Positions 8,040 through 16,120 of a stretch of DNA of 34,517 nucleotides are shown here, in pieces. How positions within the stretch are numbered: position 1 is the first letter of the stretch; each line of letters begins with the position of its first letter. Made by a program: the position numbers and the translations under genes. Under the pieces are notes generated by a model. It made no database searches and was not told the DNA's origin. It worked only from the letters and a program-made list of their open reading frames with translations. Origin of the DNA: DATKRB01 sp036501425 (GTDB lineage Bacteria; Actinomycetota; Acidimicrobiia; Acidimicrobiales; RAAP-2); contig DASYAI010000033.1 in the NCBI GenBank assembly GCA_036501425.1, positions 1 to 34,517 of the forward strand. Direction: 5' to 3'.

Positions 8040-8888
8040 TCAGGGGGATCTAGGAAGCGCCAGCCGGGTCCCGCCCCTGCTGCTGGGATGGTCGGCGATC
8101 CCGAGCACCGGGACGTCGACCGCTTCGTGCGGGTAGTGCGGCTCGACGGTCCCGCCGACGGGCACCTCGACCACCCGCACCTCCGGGCGCAGCGGCACCA
8201 GCCCGGCGAGCAGGTCACCGCCGGCATCGATGACCACCGACTCGCCGCTGTAGCGCCGGCCGGACTCGTCACCCACCCGGTTCACGTAGACGTGCGGGGT
8301 CCGGTTCTCCACCGCCCGGGCCCGCACGAACATCGCCCGCTCCGCCGCGTCGGCGTCCTCGGTCGCGCCCAGCGTCACCAGCAGCTCGCACCCTGCACGC
8401 GCCACGCCGCGGGTGGACTCGGGGAACGACAGGTCGGCGGCCATCATCGGCGCCACCCGGACCCCGGCCAGGGGCACCACCACGAACGACGACCCCGGAG
8501 CGAGGTAACGGTGCTCCTCGGGCGCCAGGTGGACCTTGCGGTAGACGCCGGCGACGTCGCCCTCCTCGTCCACGCACAGGGCGGCATCGCAGGGGAACCC
8601 GGCCGAGCGCTCGACCATCCCGACGACGACGGCGGTGTGCGTCCGGCGGGCCGCCTCGCGGATGCGCTGCACCGCACGCGAGCTGGTGGTCACCGCGCTC
8701 TCGAGCGCCAAGTGCAACGAGTTGCCGCTCAGGTACAGCTCGGGGAAGACGGCCAGCTCGGCCTCGGGATGCTCGGTCAGGAGCTCGCCGATCCGGTGGG
8801 CGCTCGTGAGGACGTCGTTGGTGGACGGCGGGAGCTGCGCCAGCAGGACCGCCACCGAATGCTCACGTTCGGGGTGCTCGGGTCCCAC
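8040..8888 (-). CDS. carbon-nitrogen hydrolase (nitrilase superfamily) homologue lacking the catalytic Cys
   Basis: This 282-residue protein covers the whole nitrilase-superfamily domain. The catalytic Glu50 (AVFPELYLSG) and Lys118 (YRKVHL) are present. At the nucleophile position the usual ICYD-x2-FPE element reads MAADLSFPE, so Ala150 stands where the catalytic Cys must be. With no cysteine there, amide or nitrile hydrolysis by the normal mechanism is not possible. It is either a pseudoenzyme with a binding role or uses another chemistry. The ORF is otherwise intact and shows no sign of decay. The start is uncertain: GTG 8888 overlaps an AAGGAG sequence, and GTG 8855 is the next in-frame option. 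It stands between the aminotransferase (convergent) and the binding-protein gene. Confidence 0.85.
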   Translation of the reverse strand: MGPEHPEREHSVAVLLAQLPPSTNDVLTSAHRIGELLTEHPEAELAVFPELYLSGNSLHLALESAVTTSSRAVQRIREAARRTHTAVVVGMVERSAGFPCDAALCVDEEGDVAGVYRKVHLAPEEHRYLAPGSSFVVVPLAGVRVAPMMAADLSFPESTRGVARAGCELLVTLGATEDADAAERAMFVRARAVENRTPHVYVNRVGDESGRRYSGESVVIDAGGDLLAGLVPLRPEVRVVEVPVGGTVEPHYPHEAVDVPVLGIADHPSSRGGTRLALPRSP

Positions 8889-8990
8889 TCCTTGCGAAGC
8901 GTAGGGGCCGGCCCGGCCGCGATCGGGGACCCAGGGTCCACCACTCGCGCGGGGCCCGAGGATAAGGGCCCACTCCTAGACGGAAGTCCG

Positions 8991-9075
8991 GTCCACCTCG
9001 GAACGGCCGACGAGCCCGGCGGTCCACCCCGGAACGGCCGACGAGCCCGGCGGTCGAGCTCGGCCGACGAGGCCC
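8991..9075. repeat. intergenic tandem repeat, 31-bp unit, two full copies plus a partial
   Basis: Units 8991-9021 and 9022-9052 are almost identical (one difference), and 9053-9075 is a shortened, diverged third copy. Each holds the core CGGCCGACGAG. The array lies just after the binding-protein gene and upstream of the nitrilase homologue, both on the minus strand. No coding function is seen; it could be slippage-made or have a transcript-end role. Confidence 0.8.
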
Positions 9076-9094
9076 ACAGTCGCGGCCCCCGACA

Positions 9095-10381
9095 TCAGCT
9101 CTTCAGGGCGGACGGCGGGATCTTGACGCTCTTCCCGCATACCGGCTTGCCCCCGTTGACGACGACGAACTTCGAACCCTTCAGCTGGACGAAGTACTCG
9201 CACGAGGATTTGGGCAGCATCGCCGCCGTGCCGAAGTGCTCGAAGGTCGTCGGCTCTGGAAGGATGCCGCCGGCGGTGTAGCCGCCCACTTGACGCAGGT
9301 TCTTGATGAATGAGGCCTGGCTCGGGTTCGCACCGGCGTGCTCGAGCCCGTAGATCATGAGGTCGGCCGACAGATAGCCGCTATACAAGCCCAGGTCGGG
9401 GATCCCCGTGAAGCCGTGGTCGTACTTCTTCAACGCGGCCAGCATGGTCTCGGTCGCCGCGTCCGGCGACGTGAAGTTGATCACCGTCCCGAAATAGTCA
9501 CCGTCGATCGCCGCCCGGGCCGTGGCGCTGTCGAGCACGTTGTTGTCGTAGCCCTCGCTCATCACCTGTGCCTTCATCGGCACGCCAGCGTTCTTGACGG
9601 CCTGGCCGAGTGCGATGTCCGACGCGTCCTCGAACAAGGTCTCGTAGCCGTTGCAGCCGTCGGCCTTCAACCGCAGCACGGTGGTGGTGAAGTCCACGCC
9701 CCCGAACGGTATGGAGAGATCTTCGTCGCAGTTGGCGATACCAAGCAGCTTGTCCTCGTACACCGCTTCCTCGACACCTTGGGTGGCCGACGGGGAGATG
9801 CCGTACCCGAGGACACCGGCCTTGGTCACCCCGCGGTCCTTGAAGAACTGGGCCAGGAGGGTGCTCCCGTAGTAGTAGCCGCCGAGCGGCGTGTACGAGG
9901 TGGGGACGACATCGAACATGTTGGTGTTCGGCTGCTCGAGCCATTCGGGCCCGTCGATTCCATAGCCGGTCACCGGCACTCCCGCCTGCTGGGCGAACTT
10001 GGCTCCGCCGAAGAAGAAGGCGCTGTCCTCGACGATCCCGAAGACATGATGGTTGGAGATGAGGTCCTGCACCGCCGTCGCGGTGCCCGAGGTGCTCGAG
10101 GTGCTGTCGACCGCCACGAGCTCGAGCTTGCGACCGTCGACCCCTCCATGGGCGTTCTGGAGGTCGATCCGCGCCTGCGCCCCACCGGTTCCGTCGGCGA
10201 AGGTCGACGCGGAGACGCCGGTCTGGTCACCGATGTAGCCCAGAATGATGGGCGCCTTGCTCGTAGCAGCGGAGGCGCTCGGGGTATCGGCTGCCAGAAG
10301 GCCGGGAACCCCGAGACAGAGCCCCAGCCCCAGGCACATGAACCGGGAGGTGATCGATCCTCGCATGACGGTGCTGACCAT
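9095..10381 (-). CDS. ABC transporter substrate-binding protein, branched-chain amino acid type (periplasmic_BP_6)
   Basis: This 428-residue exported protein starts with a positively charged N-terminus and a hydrophobic signal sequence (about residues 14-30), with likely signal peptidase I cleavage near ASA-A (about residue 39). No clear lipobox is present. The mature part begins PIILGYIGDQTG, the usual start of LivJ/HmgR-like type I binding proteins, and continues with AQARIDLQNAHGGVDGRKLELV, the hallmark of the first lobe. Such proteins deliver ligands to an ABC permease. None is encoded nearby, so this is an orphan component, presumably capturing a substrate of the surrounding pathway (inference). 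Its start is preceded by eight Gs (10391-10384) two bases from ATG and by a good promoter. Confidence 0.9.
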   Translation of the reverse strand: MVSTVMRGSITSRFMCLGLGLCLGVPGLLAADTPSASAATSKAPIILGYIGDQTGVSASTFADGTGGAQARIDLQNAHGGVDGRKLELVAVDSTSSTSGTATAVQDLISNHHVFGIVEDSAFFFGGAKFAQQAGVPVTGYGIDGPEWLEQPNTNMFDVVPTSYTPLGGYYYGSTLLAQFFKDRGVTKAGVLGYGISPSATQGVEEAVYEDKLLGIANCDEDLSIPFGGVDFTTTVLRLKADGCNGYETLFEDASDIALGQAVKNAGVPMKAQVMSEGYDNNVLDSATARAAIDGDYFGTVINFTSPDAATETMLAALKKYDHGFTGIPDLGLYSGYLSADLMIYGLEHAGANPSQASFIKNLRQVGGYTAGGILPEPTTFEHFGTAAMLPKSSCEYFVQLKGSKFVVVNGGKPVCGKSVKIPPSALKS

Positions 10382-10431
10382 TGCCCCCCCCTGGCGTGAG
10401 CAGCCGCAGAGACGTCGACTGCGCTGTTGCC

Positions 10432-10461
10432 ATCATAACGAGAGCGGAACATCGCATTCAA
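10432..10461 (-). promoter_or_regulatory. sigma-70-type promoter of the binding-protein gene
   Basis: On the minus strand, TTGAAT (10461-10456), an 18-base spacer and TATGAT (10437-10432) form a good promoter about 50 bases upstream of ATG 10381. The predicted 5' leader of about 45 bases contains the G-run. Confidence 0.6.
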
Positions 10462-10463
10462 TC

Positions 10464-10482
10464 CCGAAAACCAAACTTTCGG
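10464..10482. promoter_or_regulatory. inverted repeat next to the -35 box (candidate operator)
   Basis: CCGAAA (10464-10469) and TTTCGG (10477-10482) are inverted around 7 bases and end just upstream of the -35 box of the binding-protein gene, a usual place for a regulator site. The arms are short, so chance is possible. Confidence 0.35.
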
Positions 10483-10620
10483 TTGTACGTCGGGGCTCGG
10501 AGATGTCGTCGCCGTCGGCCTTCCCCGGCCGGGCGGAGACTCACCGCCGACCAGTGGGCCGCTCGGGCGGGACGGGTCGAATGGTTCGTCCGGCTCCGCT
10601 CCCGCTCGGGGCCGAAGGCG

Positions 10621-11052
10621 TCAGGCGGGGCGCCAACGCGGAATGACGGTCCGTTCGTTGACGTGGTCCCAGACGACCCGCACGGGCATCCCGATCGCCA
10701 CCAGGCCAGGCTCGCAGTCCACGACGTTCGAGACGAACCGGCAGCCCGGTGCGCCGTCCGCCTCAATGACCGCGGGCACGTAGGGAATGTGGTCCGCCAT
10801 GTCGGGCCGCAACGGATGGCGGACCACGATGAAACTGTAGAGCGTGCCGGTCCCCGGCAACGGCAGCCACTCGAGCGCCTGCGCACGGCATCGGTGGCAG
10901 AACCGGTGAGGAGGGAGGCGGAACGTCCCACATGCTGCACAACGGGGGGCGGTGAGCTCTTCGCGCAGCGTGGCCTGCCAGAACGGCGCCGTGTACTCGT
11001 CGGCGTGGGGATCATCGACGAGCGGCGGCGGGGCGTAGGCGAACTGGGTCAT
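10621..11052 (-). CDS. DUF35 Zn-ribbon/OB-fold protein, partner of the thiolase-like protein
   Basis: This 143-residue protein has the DUF35 layout: an N-terminal helical segment (APFWQATLREELTAPRC), a rubredoxin-like zinc ribbon with four Cys (CAACG at about 37-41 and CHRC about 10 residues later) and a C-terminal OB fold (GTGTLYSFIVVRHPL onwards). Family members bind acyl-CoA or support partner thiolases, HMG-CoA synthases and Ltp2-type aldolases. Its ATG (11052) overlaps the TGA of the upstream thiolase-like gene in an ATGA arrangement, so the two are translationally coupled and should form a complex. The second pair in the window (17300-18919) has the same order, which supports a fixed partnership. 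Confidence 0.9.
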   Translation of the reverse strand: MTQFAYAPPPLVDDPHADEYTAPFWQATLREELTAPRCAACGTFRLPPHRFCHRCRAQALEWLPLPGTGTLYSFIVVRHPLRPDMADHIPYVPAVIEADGAPGCRFVSNVVDCEPGLVAIGMPVRVVWDHVNERTVIPRWRPA

Positions 11053-12263
11053 CGCCGATCCCTGGCGAAGATGGTGGCGCTCATCGGGATCGCTGCCGGG
11101 CCGCCGGTCGACAGCGAGAGCTCACACCCCTCTACTTGGTTCACTGCGGTCCCCCTGACCTGCTCGACCGCCTCTTTCACGTGGGTCATACCGATGATGT
11201 AGGCCTCCGACAGGTTGCCCCCATGGGTGTTCACCGGGATCTTGCCGGTCGGCCATCGGACATTGCCTTCCTCGACGAAGCGGCCACCCTCCCCTACCGG
11301 GCAGAAGCCATAGTCTTCGATCTGCATCAGCACCATGGGTGAGAAGTGGTCGTAGAGCAGCGCCACGTCGATGTCCTCGGCTCCCACCCCCGCCATCGCG
11401 TAGACCTGGCGCGCCACCGCCCGGTGGCCTGACGACGCGAAGGTCTCGTCGGGCTGCTGAAACCACCCGAGCAGGTTGTGCGCGTCCCACGACCCGCCCA
11501 TGGCGGAGCCGAGGATCACCGCCGGGGGCTGCCGGAGGTCTCGGGCGCGGTCAATGGACGTGGTCACCACCGCCACTGCGCCGTCGCTCTCCATGGTGTA
11601 GTCGTAGAGGCTGAGCGGATCCGAGATCATCCGTGCGTTGAAGTAGTCGTCGAGGGTCAGCGGTTCGGTGAACAGCGAGGTCGGTCGTCGCAGGGCGTTG
11701 TTGCGTTGCGAGATGCAGATCTCGGCGAACGCCTCGCGTCGGGTCCCGTACTGGTACATGTGGCGCTGGGTGAGCATCGCGAAGTTGTGGCCCGGCGACG
11801 CGATCCCTGCCGGGGCCGTGAAGGCCCATTCGGGCGGGACCCCTCCGCCGGGGCCGTAGGCACCGCCGCCACCGCCGCCGGCCGGCGCGGACGTGCTCGA
11901 GCCGCCGAGGCGACGGGAGCTCTGCTGGAGCGTCATGAGGCTGACGACCACGTTCGCCAGGCCGGCGTGGATGGCGGCCGCCGCCATCCCGACGCTTCCC
12001 GAAGCGCCGCCCCCGCCCGAGGTCAAGGTGGCGGCGAAGCGGACCTCGGGGATCCCGAGCACACCGGACAGGTTGCCCGGATCGAGGGAGCCCGCATACA
12101 GGGAGAACCCGTCCACCTCCTCCACCTCGAGGCCGGCGTCGTCGCAGGCGGCGAAGATCGCTTTGGCGGCCATCTCGAGGGGGGTCTGCGGCAGGGACCG
12201 GCCACGCCGGTAGTACGGGGTCGAGCCGACGCCTACGACGGCCGCCTTCCCTCTCATCGACAT
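11049..12263 (-). CDS. thiolase-like (lipid transfer protein/Ltp2-type) protein without the nucleophilic Cys
   Basis: This 404-residue protein is a thiolase-superfamily member of the Ltp/SCP-x type. It begins MSMRGKAAVVGVGSTPYYRRG and contains LEMAAKAIFAACDDAGLEVEEVDG and the late NTHGGNLSEAYIIGM block. Where thiolases have the nucleophile (CASG) it reads GASG within a Gly-rich stretch, and the catalytic GHP motif is replaced by SEAYIIG. A YDHFSP motif with a conserved Tyr is present. This pattern resembles Ltp2, which with a DUF35 partner performs retro-aldol cleavage of steroid acyl-CoA side chains. An acyl-CoA aldolase is therefore more likely than a thiolase (inference). GGGGAGGG lies upstream of ATG 12263. 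A poly-Gly loop at about residues 130-145 is unusual. It is coupled to the DUF35 gene by ATGA. Confidence 0.87.
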   Translation of the reverse strand: MSMRGKAAVVGVGSTPYYRRGRSLPQTPLEMAAKAIFAACDDAGLEVEEVDGFSLYAGSLDPGNLSGVLGIPEVRFAATLTSGGGGASGSVGMAAAAIHAGLANVVVSLMTLQQSSRRLGGSSTSAPAGGGGGGAYGPGGGVPPEWAFTAPAGIASPGHNFAMLTQRHMYQYGTRREAFAEICISQRNNALRRPTSLFTEPLTLDDYFNARMISDPLSLYDYTMESDGAVAVVTTSIDRARDLRQPPAVILGSAMGGSWDAHNLLGWFQQPDETFASSGHRAVARQVYAMAGVGAEDIDVALLYDHFSPMVLMQIEDYGFCPVGEGGRFVEEGNVRWPTGKIPVNTHGGNLSEAYIIGMTHVKEAVEQVRGTAVNQVEGCELSLSTGGPAAIPMSATIFARDRR

Positions 12264-12527
12264 CGGCTCTCCCTCCCCATCGCCCCCTGGGCTCCGCCAG
12301 CCCCGGCCCACGGAGCTCCCCTGCTCGCCATAGGGCGGAACCCCGCCGGTCGGCGAAGGACCTCCCGAGGAGTCCCTCGACCGGCGGGCGGGGCCACTCC
12401 GACAGCTACGGGATGAGCATACCCGATGCTGCAATCATCATTTTCGGTGACCGGCCCCGGAGCGCCCGCATCGCCCAACGTCGACGACGACCCGACGCTC
12501 GGGCGCCCCACGGCGGCGAGGAGACGG
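12264..12527. promoter_or_regulatory. leader of the thiolase-DUF35 operon with candidate operator
   Basis: No gene is seen. AGCAT (12416-12420) and ATGCT (12426-12430) form a short inverted repeat. Beside it, on the minus strand, GAAAATGATGATTGCAG (12445-12429) resembles the shared GWWAAYGCWATTGWCG motif with one extra base. The TetR gene directly upstream could act here. No clear -35/-10 pair is seen. Confidence 0.3.
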
Positions 12528-13178
12528 TCAGGACGTCCCGAGCGCCGGCAGGCAGAACCGCATCACGATCTCCCTCGCATCGCCGTCGTCCTCGGCTCCC
12601 ATCACCTCGAACGAGTGCAAAAACGCGCTGATGATCGAGCGGATCACGACCGCGTCCTGCTCGGGGCGCGCCGCGGGCAGGGTCCCGTCGGCCTTCCCCG
12701 CTGCGAGGATCTCCACCAACGGCTCCTGCATGCGCTCGAAGATCCGGGCAACCCGCTCGGGGAACTGCCCGCGGAGGCGGGCGAGCTCGTGGTCGAACAA
12801 CGCATAGCGGGAAGCTCTTTTGGGATGGGTGACGATGCCGATCTGCCAATCCACCCATCGCTCGAACCGCTCGCGGGCGGTCGCGGCCCGGTCCGACACC
12901 CGGCGGACGTCGGAGAGGAACATCTCTGCGTCGAACTCGAACATGTAGAGAACGAGCTCGTCCTTGGACGAGAAGTGTCGATAGAAGGCCCTCGTCCCGA
13001 GACCGGACTCCTCCAAGACCTCGGCGACCGTCACCTCACCCCGGCGGCGATGTACCCGATGCGCCGCCTCGATCAACGCCACCACCTCGCCCTGGTACCG
13101 CGATCGCTTGGTGGCGAGCGTACCCTCCACCACACGGCCGCCAACGTCGGACAGCATCGACGACCTGGGGCGACTCAT
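12528..13178 (-). CDS. TetR/AcrR family transcriptional regulator
   Basis: This 216-residue protein has a TetR N-terminal DNA-binding domain at about residues 25-75: a first helix AAHRVHRRRG, then VTVAEVLEESGLGTRAFYRHFSSKDEL, the classic helix-turn-helix with the YRHFSSKDEL signature. The C-terminal 140 residues form the ligand/dimer domain and are not recognisable as a specific type. Such regulators usually repress nearby genes and respond to small ligands such as acyl-CoAs. The gene is upstream of, and in the same direction as, the thiolase-DUF35 pair, which is a likely target. ATG 13178 was chosen because the homologous part starts soon after it; TACCAT (13190-13185) 6 bases upstream and the lack of a Shine-Dalgarno suggest a leaderless mRNA. 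Confidence 0.9.
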   Translation of the reverse strand: MSRPRSSMLSDVGGRVVEGTLATKRSRYQGEVVALIEAAHRVHRRRGEVTVAEVLEESGLGTRAFYRHFSSKDELVLYMFEFDAEMFLSDVRRVSDRAATARERFERWVDWQIGIVTHPKRASRYALFDHELARLRGQFPERVARIFERMQEPLVEILAAGKADGTLPAARPEQDAVVIRSIISAFLHSFEVMGAEDDGDAREIVMRFCLPALGTS

Positions 13179-13306
13179 CGCGACATGGTATCTCGGCGCC
13201 CGATCCGGCCCACACACCTCGACCGGCGGAATAGCGGAGCACCGATGGGCACGCCCCGGGTTCTGCCGGAGCGATCCGGCGCACGCGACTGGGCCCACTC
13301 GCCGAG

Positions 13307-14785
13307 CTAGGTGCCCGACGGCGCTACCGGGTCGGAGCTGGGGCTCGGTGCCCTGGTCAGCGTCAGCTCGAAGACGTCCGCCCGAAGGCGATCACCGTTG
13401 CGATGACGCCGGTGCCGTCCCTCGTTCACGTCGACGTCCGCCACCGTGATCGCGCAGCCCTGCCGAGGGGCCCGAGCCCGAGGGTCGCCGTCCGGTGCCA
13501 CGATCGTCGTGCCCCCGCCGGCCGGCCCGGGGCGCCGGCCGCCGTACAGTGCCGACCGACCCGGGACGCTCGGGGGGACGTCAGCCGGCCGCAGGTACTG
13601 CCCCACCCCGACGACGAAGACGCTCCCCTCCCATGCGAGGTGCTCGAGCGTCGCCGGCCAGCTTCCACCCGAGAGGTCCCAGGCCGGCACGAGCACCAGG
13701 TCCACGTGGTGGGCGTAGAGCCATGCCCGGGCCAGTGGCATGAGGGCCTCGCGGTGGGCGAGCGTCCCGAGGCGGCCGAACGGGGTCTCGACCACCTCCA
13801 TCCTCGAGCCGTCCCCGGCGCGCCACACCATCCGCTCGCCCCCACCCGGCACGAGGTTGCGATGGGCCGAAAGGAGCGCCCCGTCCGGGCCGAAGAGCAG
13901 CTGGGTGGCGAACAGCGCCGGTCCGTCGGGCTCCCGTTCGTTGATGCCGATCGAGAGGTACACGTGGTGTCGCCGGGCCGCGAGCCCGAGGATCTGGGTA
14001 GTAGCCGAGCCGACGACGACCGCGCTGTCGAACAACGCCGCGAGGAGGGCGGCGGCGTGGTCACCGTCGGGCGGCGTGCGGCCGACCCAGTCCGGATAGC
14101 CCGAGATGAACGCTTCTGGGAAGGCGACGAGCTGCGCACCGAGGCCAGCTGCCTGTTCCACCAGGGCCAGCGCCTTGTCGAGCGTTGCGTCCCGGTCCAG
14201 CAGGACCGGAGCGTCTTGGATCGCCGCGATGCGCACCGGAGCGACCCGACGGCCGACGGTCATCGGGTTACTGGCCGCCGACCCCTTCGAGCGAGTGCCG
14301 GCGGGCAGCCGCGGCAGGCGGGCAAGCTCCTTGCCGGCCCCGGGCGCCACCAACGCCGCCGCGGCATCCAGGTCCGCCGATGCGATGAGCTCGCGCACGA
14401 CGGACGAAGAGATGTCGGGAGGTGGCGGATCGGCCGGAGCAAACACGGTCGGTACGCCCTCGGAGATGAACTTGTTGAGGACTGCCAGCTGCCGCTCGAG
14501 GTCCTGGTCCTTGTGGGCGGAGCGCACGATCACCGCGGCACCCACCTGGCGGGCCAGCTCGCCCGTCAGCCCGCCGGACACCACGCAACGCACATTGGGC
14601 AGGTGCCCGACCGACAGCTCGACCAGCCGGGCGCGATCGGCAGGCGCGAACATCCCCGAGGGCTTCTCAGGGTTGCCCAGGATCCCCACGACCACCTCGT
14701 CGTAGGACTGGGCTGCCCATTCGACGACCCCGAGATGCCCCAGATGGAACGGATCGAAGGATCCCGGAAACAGCGCCACCGCCAT
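13307..14785 (-). CDS. fusion of CoaD-like nucleotidyltransferase and nitrilase-like pseudoenzyme domain
   Basis: This protein of about 492 residues joins two domains. Residues 1-150 match phosphopantetheine adenylyltransferase: GSFDPFHLGH (nucleotide-binding HxGH), NPEKPSGMFAPADR, LPNVRCVVSGGLTGELA, GAAVIVR and ISSSVVRELI. A linker of about 30 residues leads to a nitrilase domain of true-nitrilase type, with catalytic Glu in VAFPEAFISGYPDW, GERMVWRAGDG, MPLARAWLYAHHVDLVLVPAWD and a C-terminal RADVFELTL. The catalytic Lys is replaced (HRNLVP for HRKLxP), and the catalytic Cys position (ICWE) reads AHRE, so His stands for Cys. The hydrolase half should be inactive. I know of no such fusion as a standard family. 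ATG 14785 is preferred; TTG 14791 is an alternative. The ORF is undamaged and divergent from the DUF2889 gene. Confidence 0.82.
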   Translation of the reverse strand: MAVALFPGSFDPFHLGHLGVVEWAAQSYDEVVVGILGNPEKPSGMFAPADRARLVELSVGHLPNVRCVVSGGLTGELARQVGAAVIVRSAHKDQDLERQLAVLNKFISEGVPTVFAPADPPPPDISSSVVRELIASADLDAAAALVAPGAGKELARLPRLPAGTRSKGSAASNPMTVGRRVAPVRIAAIQDAPVLLDRDATLDKALALVEQAAGLGAQLVAFPEAFISGYPDWVGRTPPDGDHAAALLAALFDSAVVVGSATTQILGLAARRHHVYLSIGINEREPDGPALFATQLLFGPDGALLSAHRNLVPGGGERMVWRAGDGSRMEVVETPFGRLGTLAHREALMPLARAWLYAHHVDLVLVPAWDLSGGSWPATLEHLAWEGSVFVVGVGQYLRPADVPPSVPGRSALYGGRRPGPAGGGTTIVAPDGDPRARAPRQGCAITVADVDVNEGRHRRHRNGDRLRADVFELTLTRAPSPSSDPVAPSGT

Positions 14786-14874
14786 ACCCAAGTATTAGTC
14801 CGCCCGGCCTCGATCGGCTGCCGGCGGGCGACGGGGGTAGGCGTCCTCCGGCCGACAGATACAGTGCCTGCTCG

Positions 14875-15903
14875 ATGGCCTCCACCGGCCCACCCCCCAA
14901 CGAGGCGCGCTTCCCGGACCCGCCCCGGGACCCGGCTCGGTCGACGCCGCCCCGTCGGCCCGCTTCAGTGCGCCGGACGAGCCACATCAACATGGTGTGG
15001 CCGAGCGGCCGCGACGGTGACTTGGAGCTCCGCGGACGGAGCCGCGACCTCCTCACTTCGCAGTCGGGCGAACCCATCGTGACGGCAGAGGCCTCCATGA
15101 CCGTCGGCGTGGCCGAAGGTCGCCTCATCCGATCGTTGGTCACCGATCCGGGCCGCCCGACCCTCGCCGGTCTGGTCGGTGCTCGCGGGGGTGGCGGGTA
15201 CCGCAAGGCGTTGGACGTGGCCCTGCCGGGCGAGAGAAGCGCCGGCACGCCGCTCTACTACTTGCTCGACGACGTTGCCGGATGCACGCTCATCGCCGGG
15301 TTCGCGTGGACCCGGCACGGCCGGTCCATCGGTCCGGGCCACACGGGACAAGGAGGCCCGGTCAACCGCCGGCTCCCCGTTGCAGGGCGGGTGTGCGCGG
15401 GGTTGGGACCCGGCTCGATCTCCTTCGTCCGTCTCGAACGCGACGGCGAGATGGGCCACAACCTCACCCCCGCAGTGGAGGTCGCCGAGCCGACCGATCC
15501 TTGGAGCTGGCACGCCATCGAACCCGCACCGGCGGTCTGCATGCGAAGGCGGCGCCGGGTCGACGTGGCCGCCATCGGCGACCAGATCCGGGTCGACGCG
15601 ATGTTCCGCGATGCCTGCTGGGATCCTGACGGGACCGAGGAGTCACTCCACGAGTACAGCCTGGAGGCGACCGTGGACGCGGCGACGATGGTCCTGAGCG
15701 ACATCGCCGTTCGCGCCCGGTCCCTACCGTTCCCGGACTGCCAGTCGGCCGGCAGCTACGTCAACAAGCTTGTCGGGACACCAATGGCCGAGCTGCGAAC
15801 CAAGGTGATCGAGATCCTCGCCGGACCCGAGTGCTGCACGCACCTGAACGACATGCTCCGCGCGTTGGCCGAAGTCCCGGTGCTCGCGGCGCAGATCGCC
15901 TGA
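14875..15903 (+). CDS. DUF2889 domain protein
   Basis: The C-terminal half of this 342-residue protein carries the DUF2889 signature: EATVDAATMVLSDIAVRAR, LPFPDCQSAGSYVNKLVG and IEILAGPECCTHLNDMLRAL, with conserved Cys/His residues (PDC, GPECCTHL) that could bind metal. The function of the family is unknown, but members are often found with CoA-dependent catabolic genes, as here. The N-terminal 40 residues are Pro/Arg-rich and may not be translated; later starts such as ATG 14992 (MVWPSGRDGDLELRGRSRDL) are possible. ATG 14875 has a TACAGT box (14860-14865) 9 bases before it and no Shine-Dalgarno. It is divergent from the CoaD-like fusion, with 89 bases between, and followed by the amidohydrolase on the same strand. 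Confidence 0.75.
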   Translation: MASTGPPPNEARFPDPPRDPARSTPPRRPASVRRTSHINMVWPSGRDGDLELRGRSRDLLTSQSGEPIVTAEASMTVGVAEGRLIRSLVTDPGRPTLAGLVGARGGGGYRKALDVALPGERSAGTPLYYLLDDVAGCTLIAGFAWTRHGRSIGPGHTGQGGPVNRRLPVAGRVCAGLGPGSISFVRLERDGEMGHNLTPAVEVAEPTDPWSWHAIEPAPAVCMRRRRRVDVAAIGDQIRVDAMFRDACWDPDGTEESLHEYSLEATVDAATMVLSDIAVRARSLPFPDCQSAGSYVNKLVGTPMAELRTKVIEILAGPECCTHLNDMLRALAEVPVLAAQIA

Positions 15904-16120
15904 CCGGACCCTCGCCGAACTCGTCCCGTCGCCGGCGCCCGCCGCACCGCCGGCGGCGGCGGCGGCGCAACAGAGGGATCGCACTGCGGCGATCGACGCG
16001 GGCAGGCGCCTGGATCACTCCCGAGGACCCCGGGACGGTGGACGTGAAAACGCTATTGTCGTATGCTGATATCGTGATCTCGTTGACCTTGGGGCGCCAC
16101 ACCGGAAGGGACGGACATCG
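15904..16120 (+). promoter_or_regulatory. upstream region of the second amidohydrolase
   Basis: No gene is seen in these 217 bases. The region becomes AT-rich from 16041. TGGACG (16039-16044), a 17-base spacer and TATGCT (16062-16067) are a possible promoter overlapping the shared motif at 16046-16061. GGAAGGGA (16102-16109) serves as ribosome binding site for ATG 16121. Confidence 0.4.
16046..16061 (+). promoter_or_regulatory. shared 16-bp motif, copy 2 (candidate operator)
   Basis: It reads GAAAACGCTATTGTCG, matching the consensus GWWAAYGCWATTGWCG. It lies 59 bases upstream of ATG 16121 and touches the possible -10 box TATGCT. The match to 21734-21749 extends on the flank (GCAT follows a few bases after the core on the opposite strand in both). 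Confidence 0.55.

Noticed and set aside
8991..9075. Repeats considered as a CRISPR array
   Set aside because: Units are directly adjacent without spacers and there are no cas genes.
7119..9281. 720-residue plus-strand open frame across the aminotransferase and nitrilase genes
   Set aside because: Low-complexity Arg/Gly/Ala translation overlapping two clear genes in other frames; a shadow frame.
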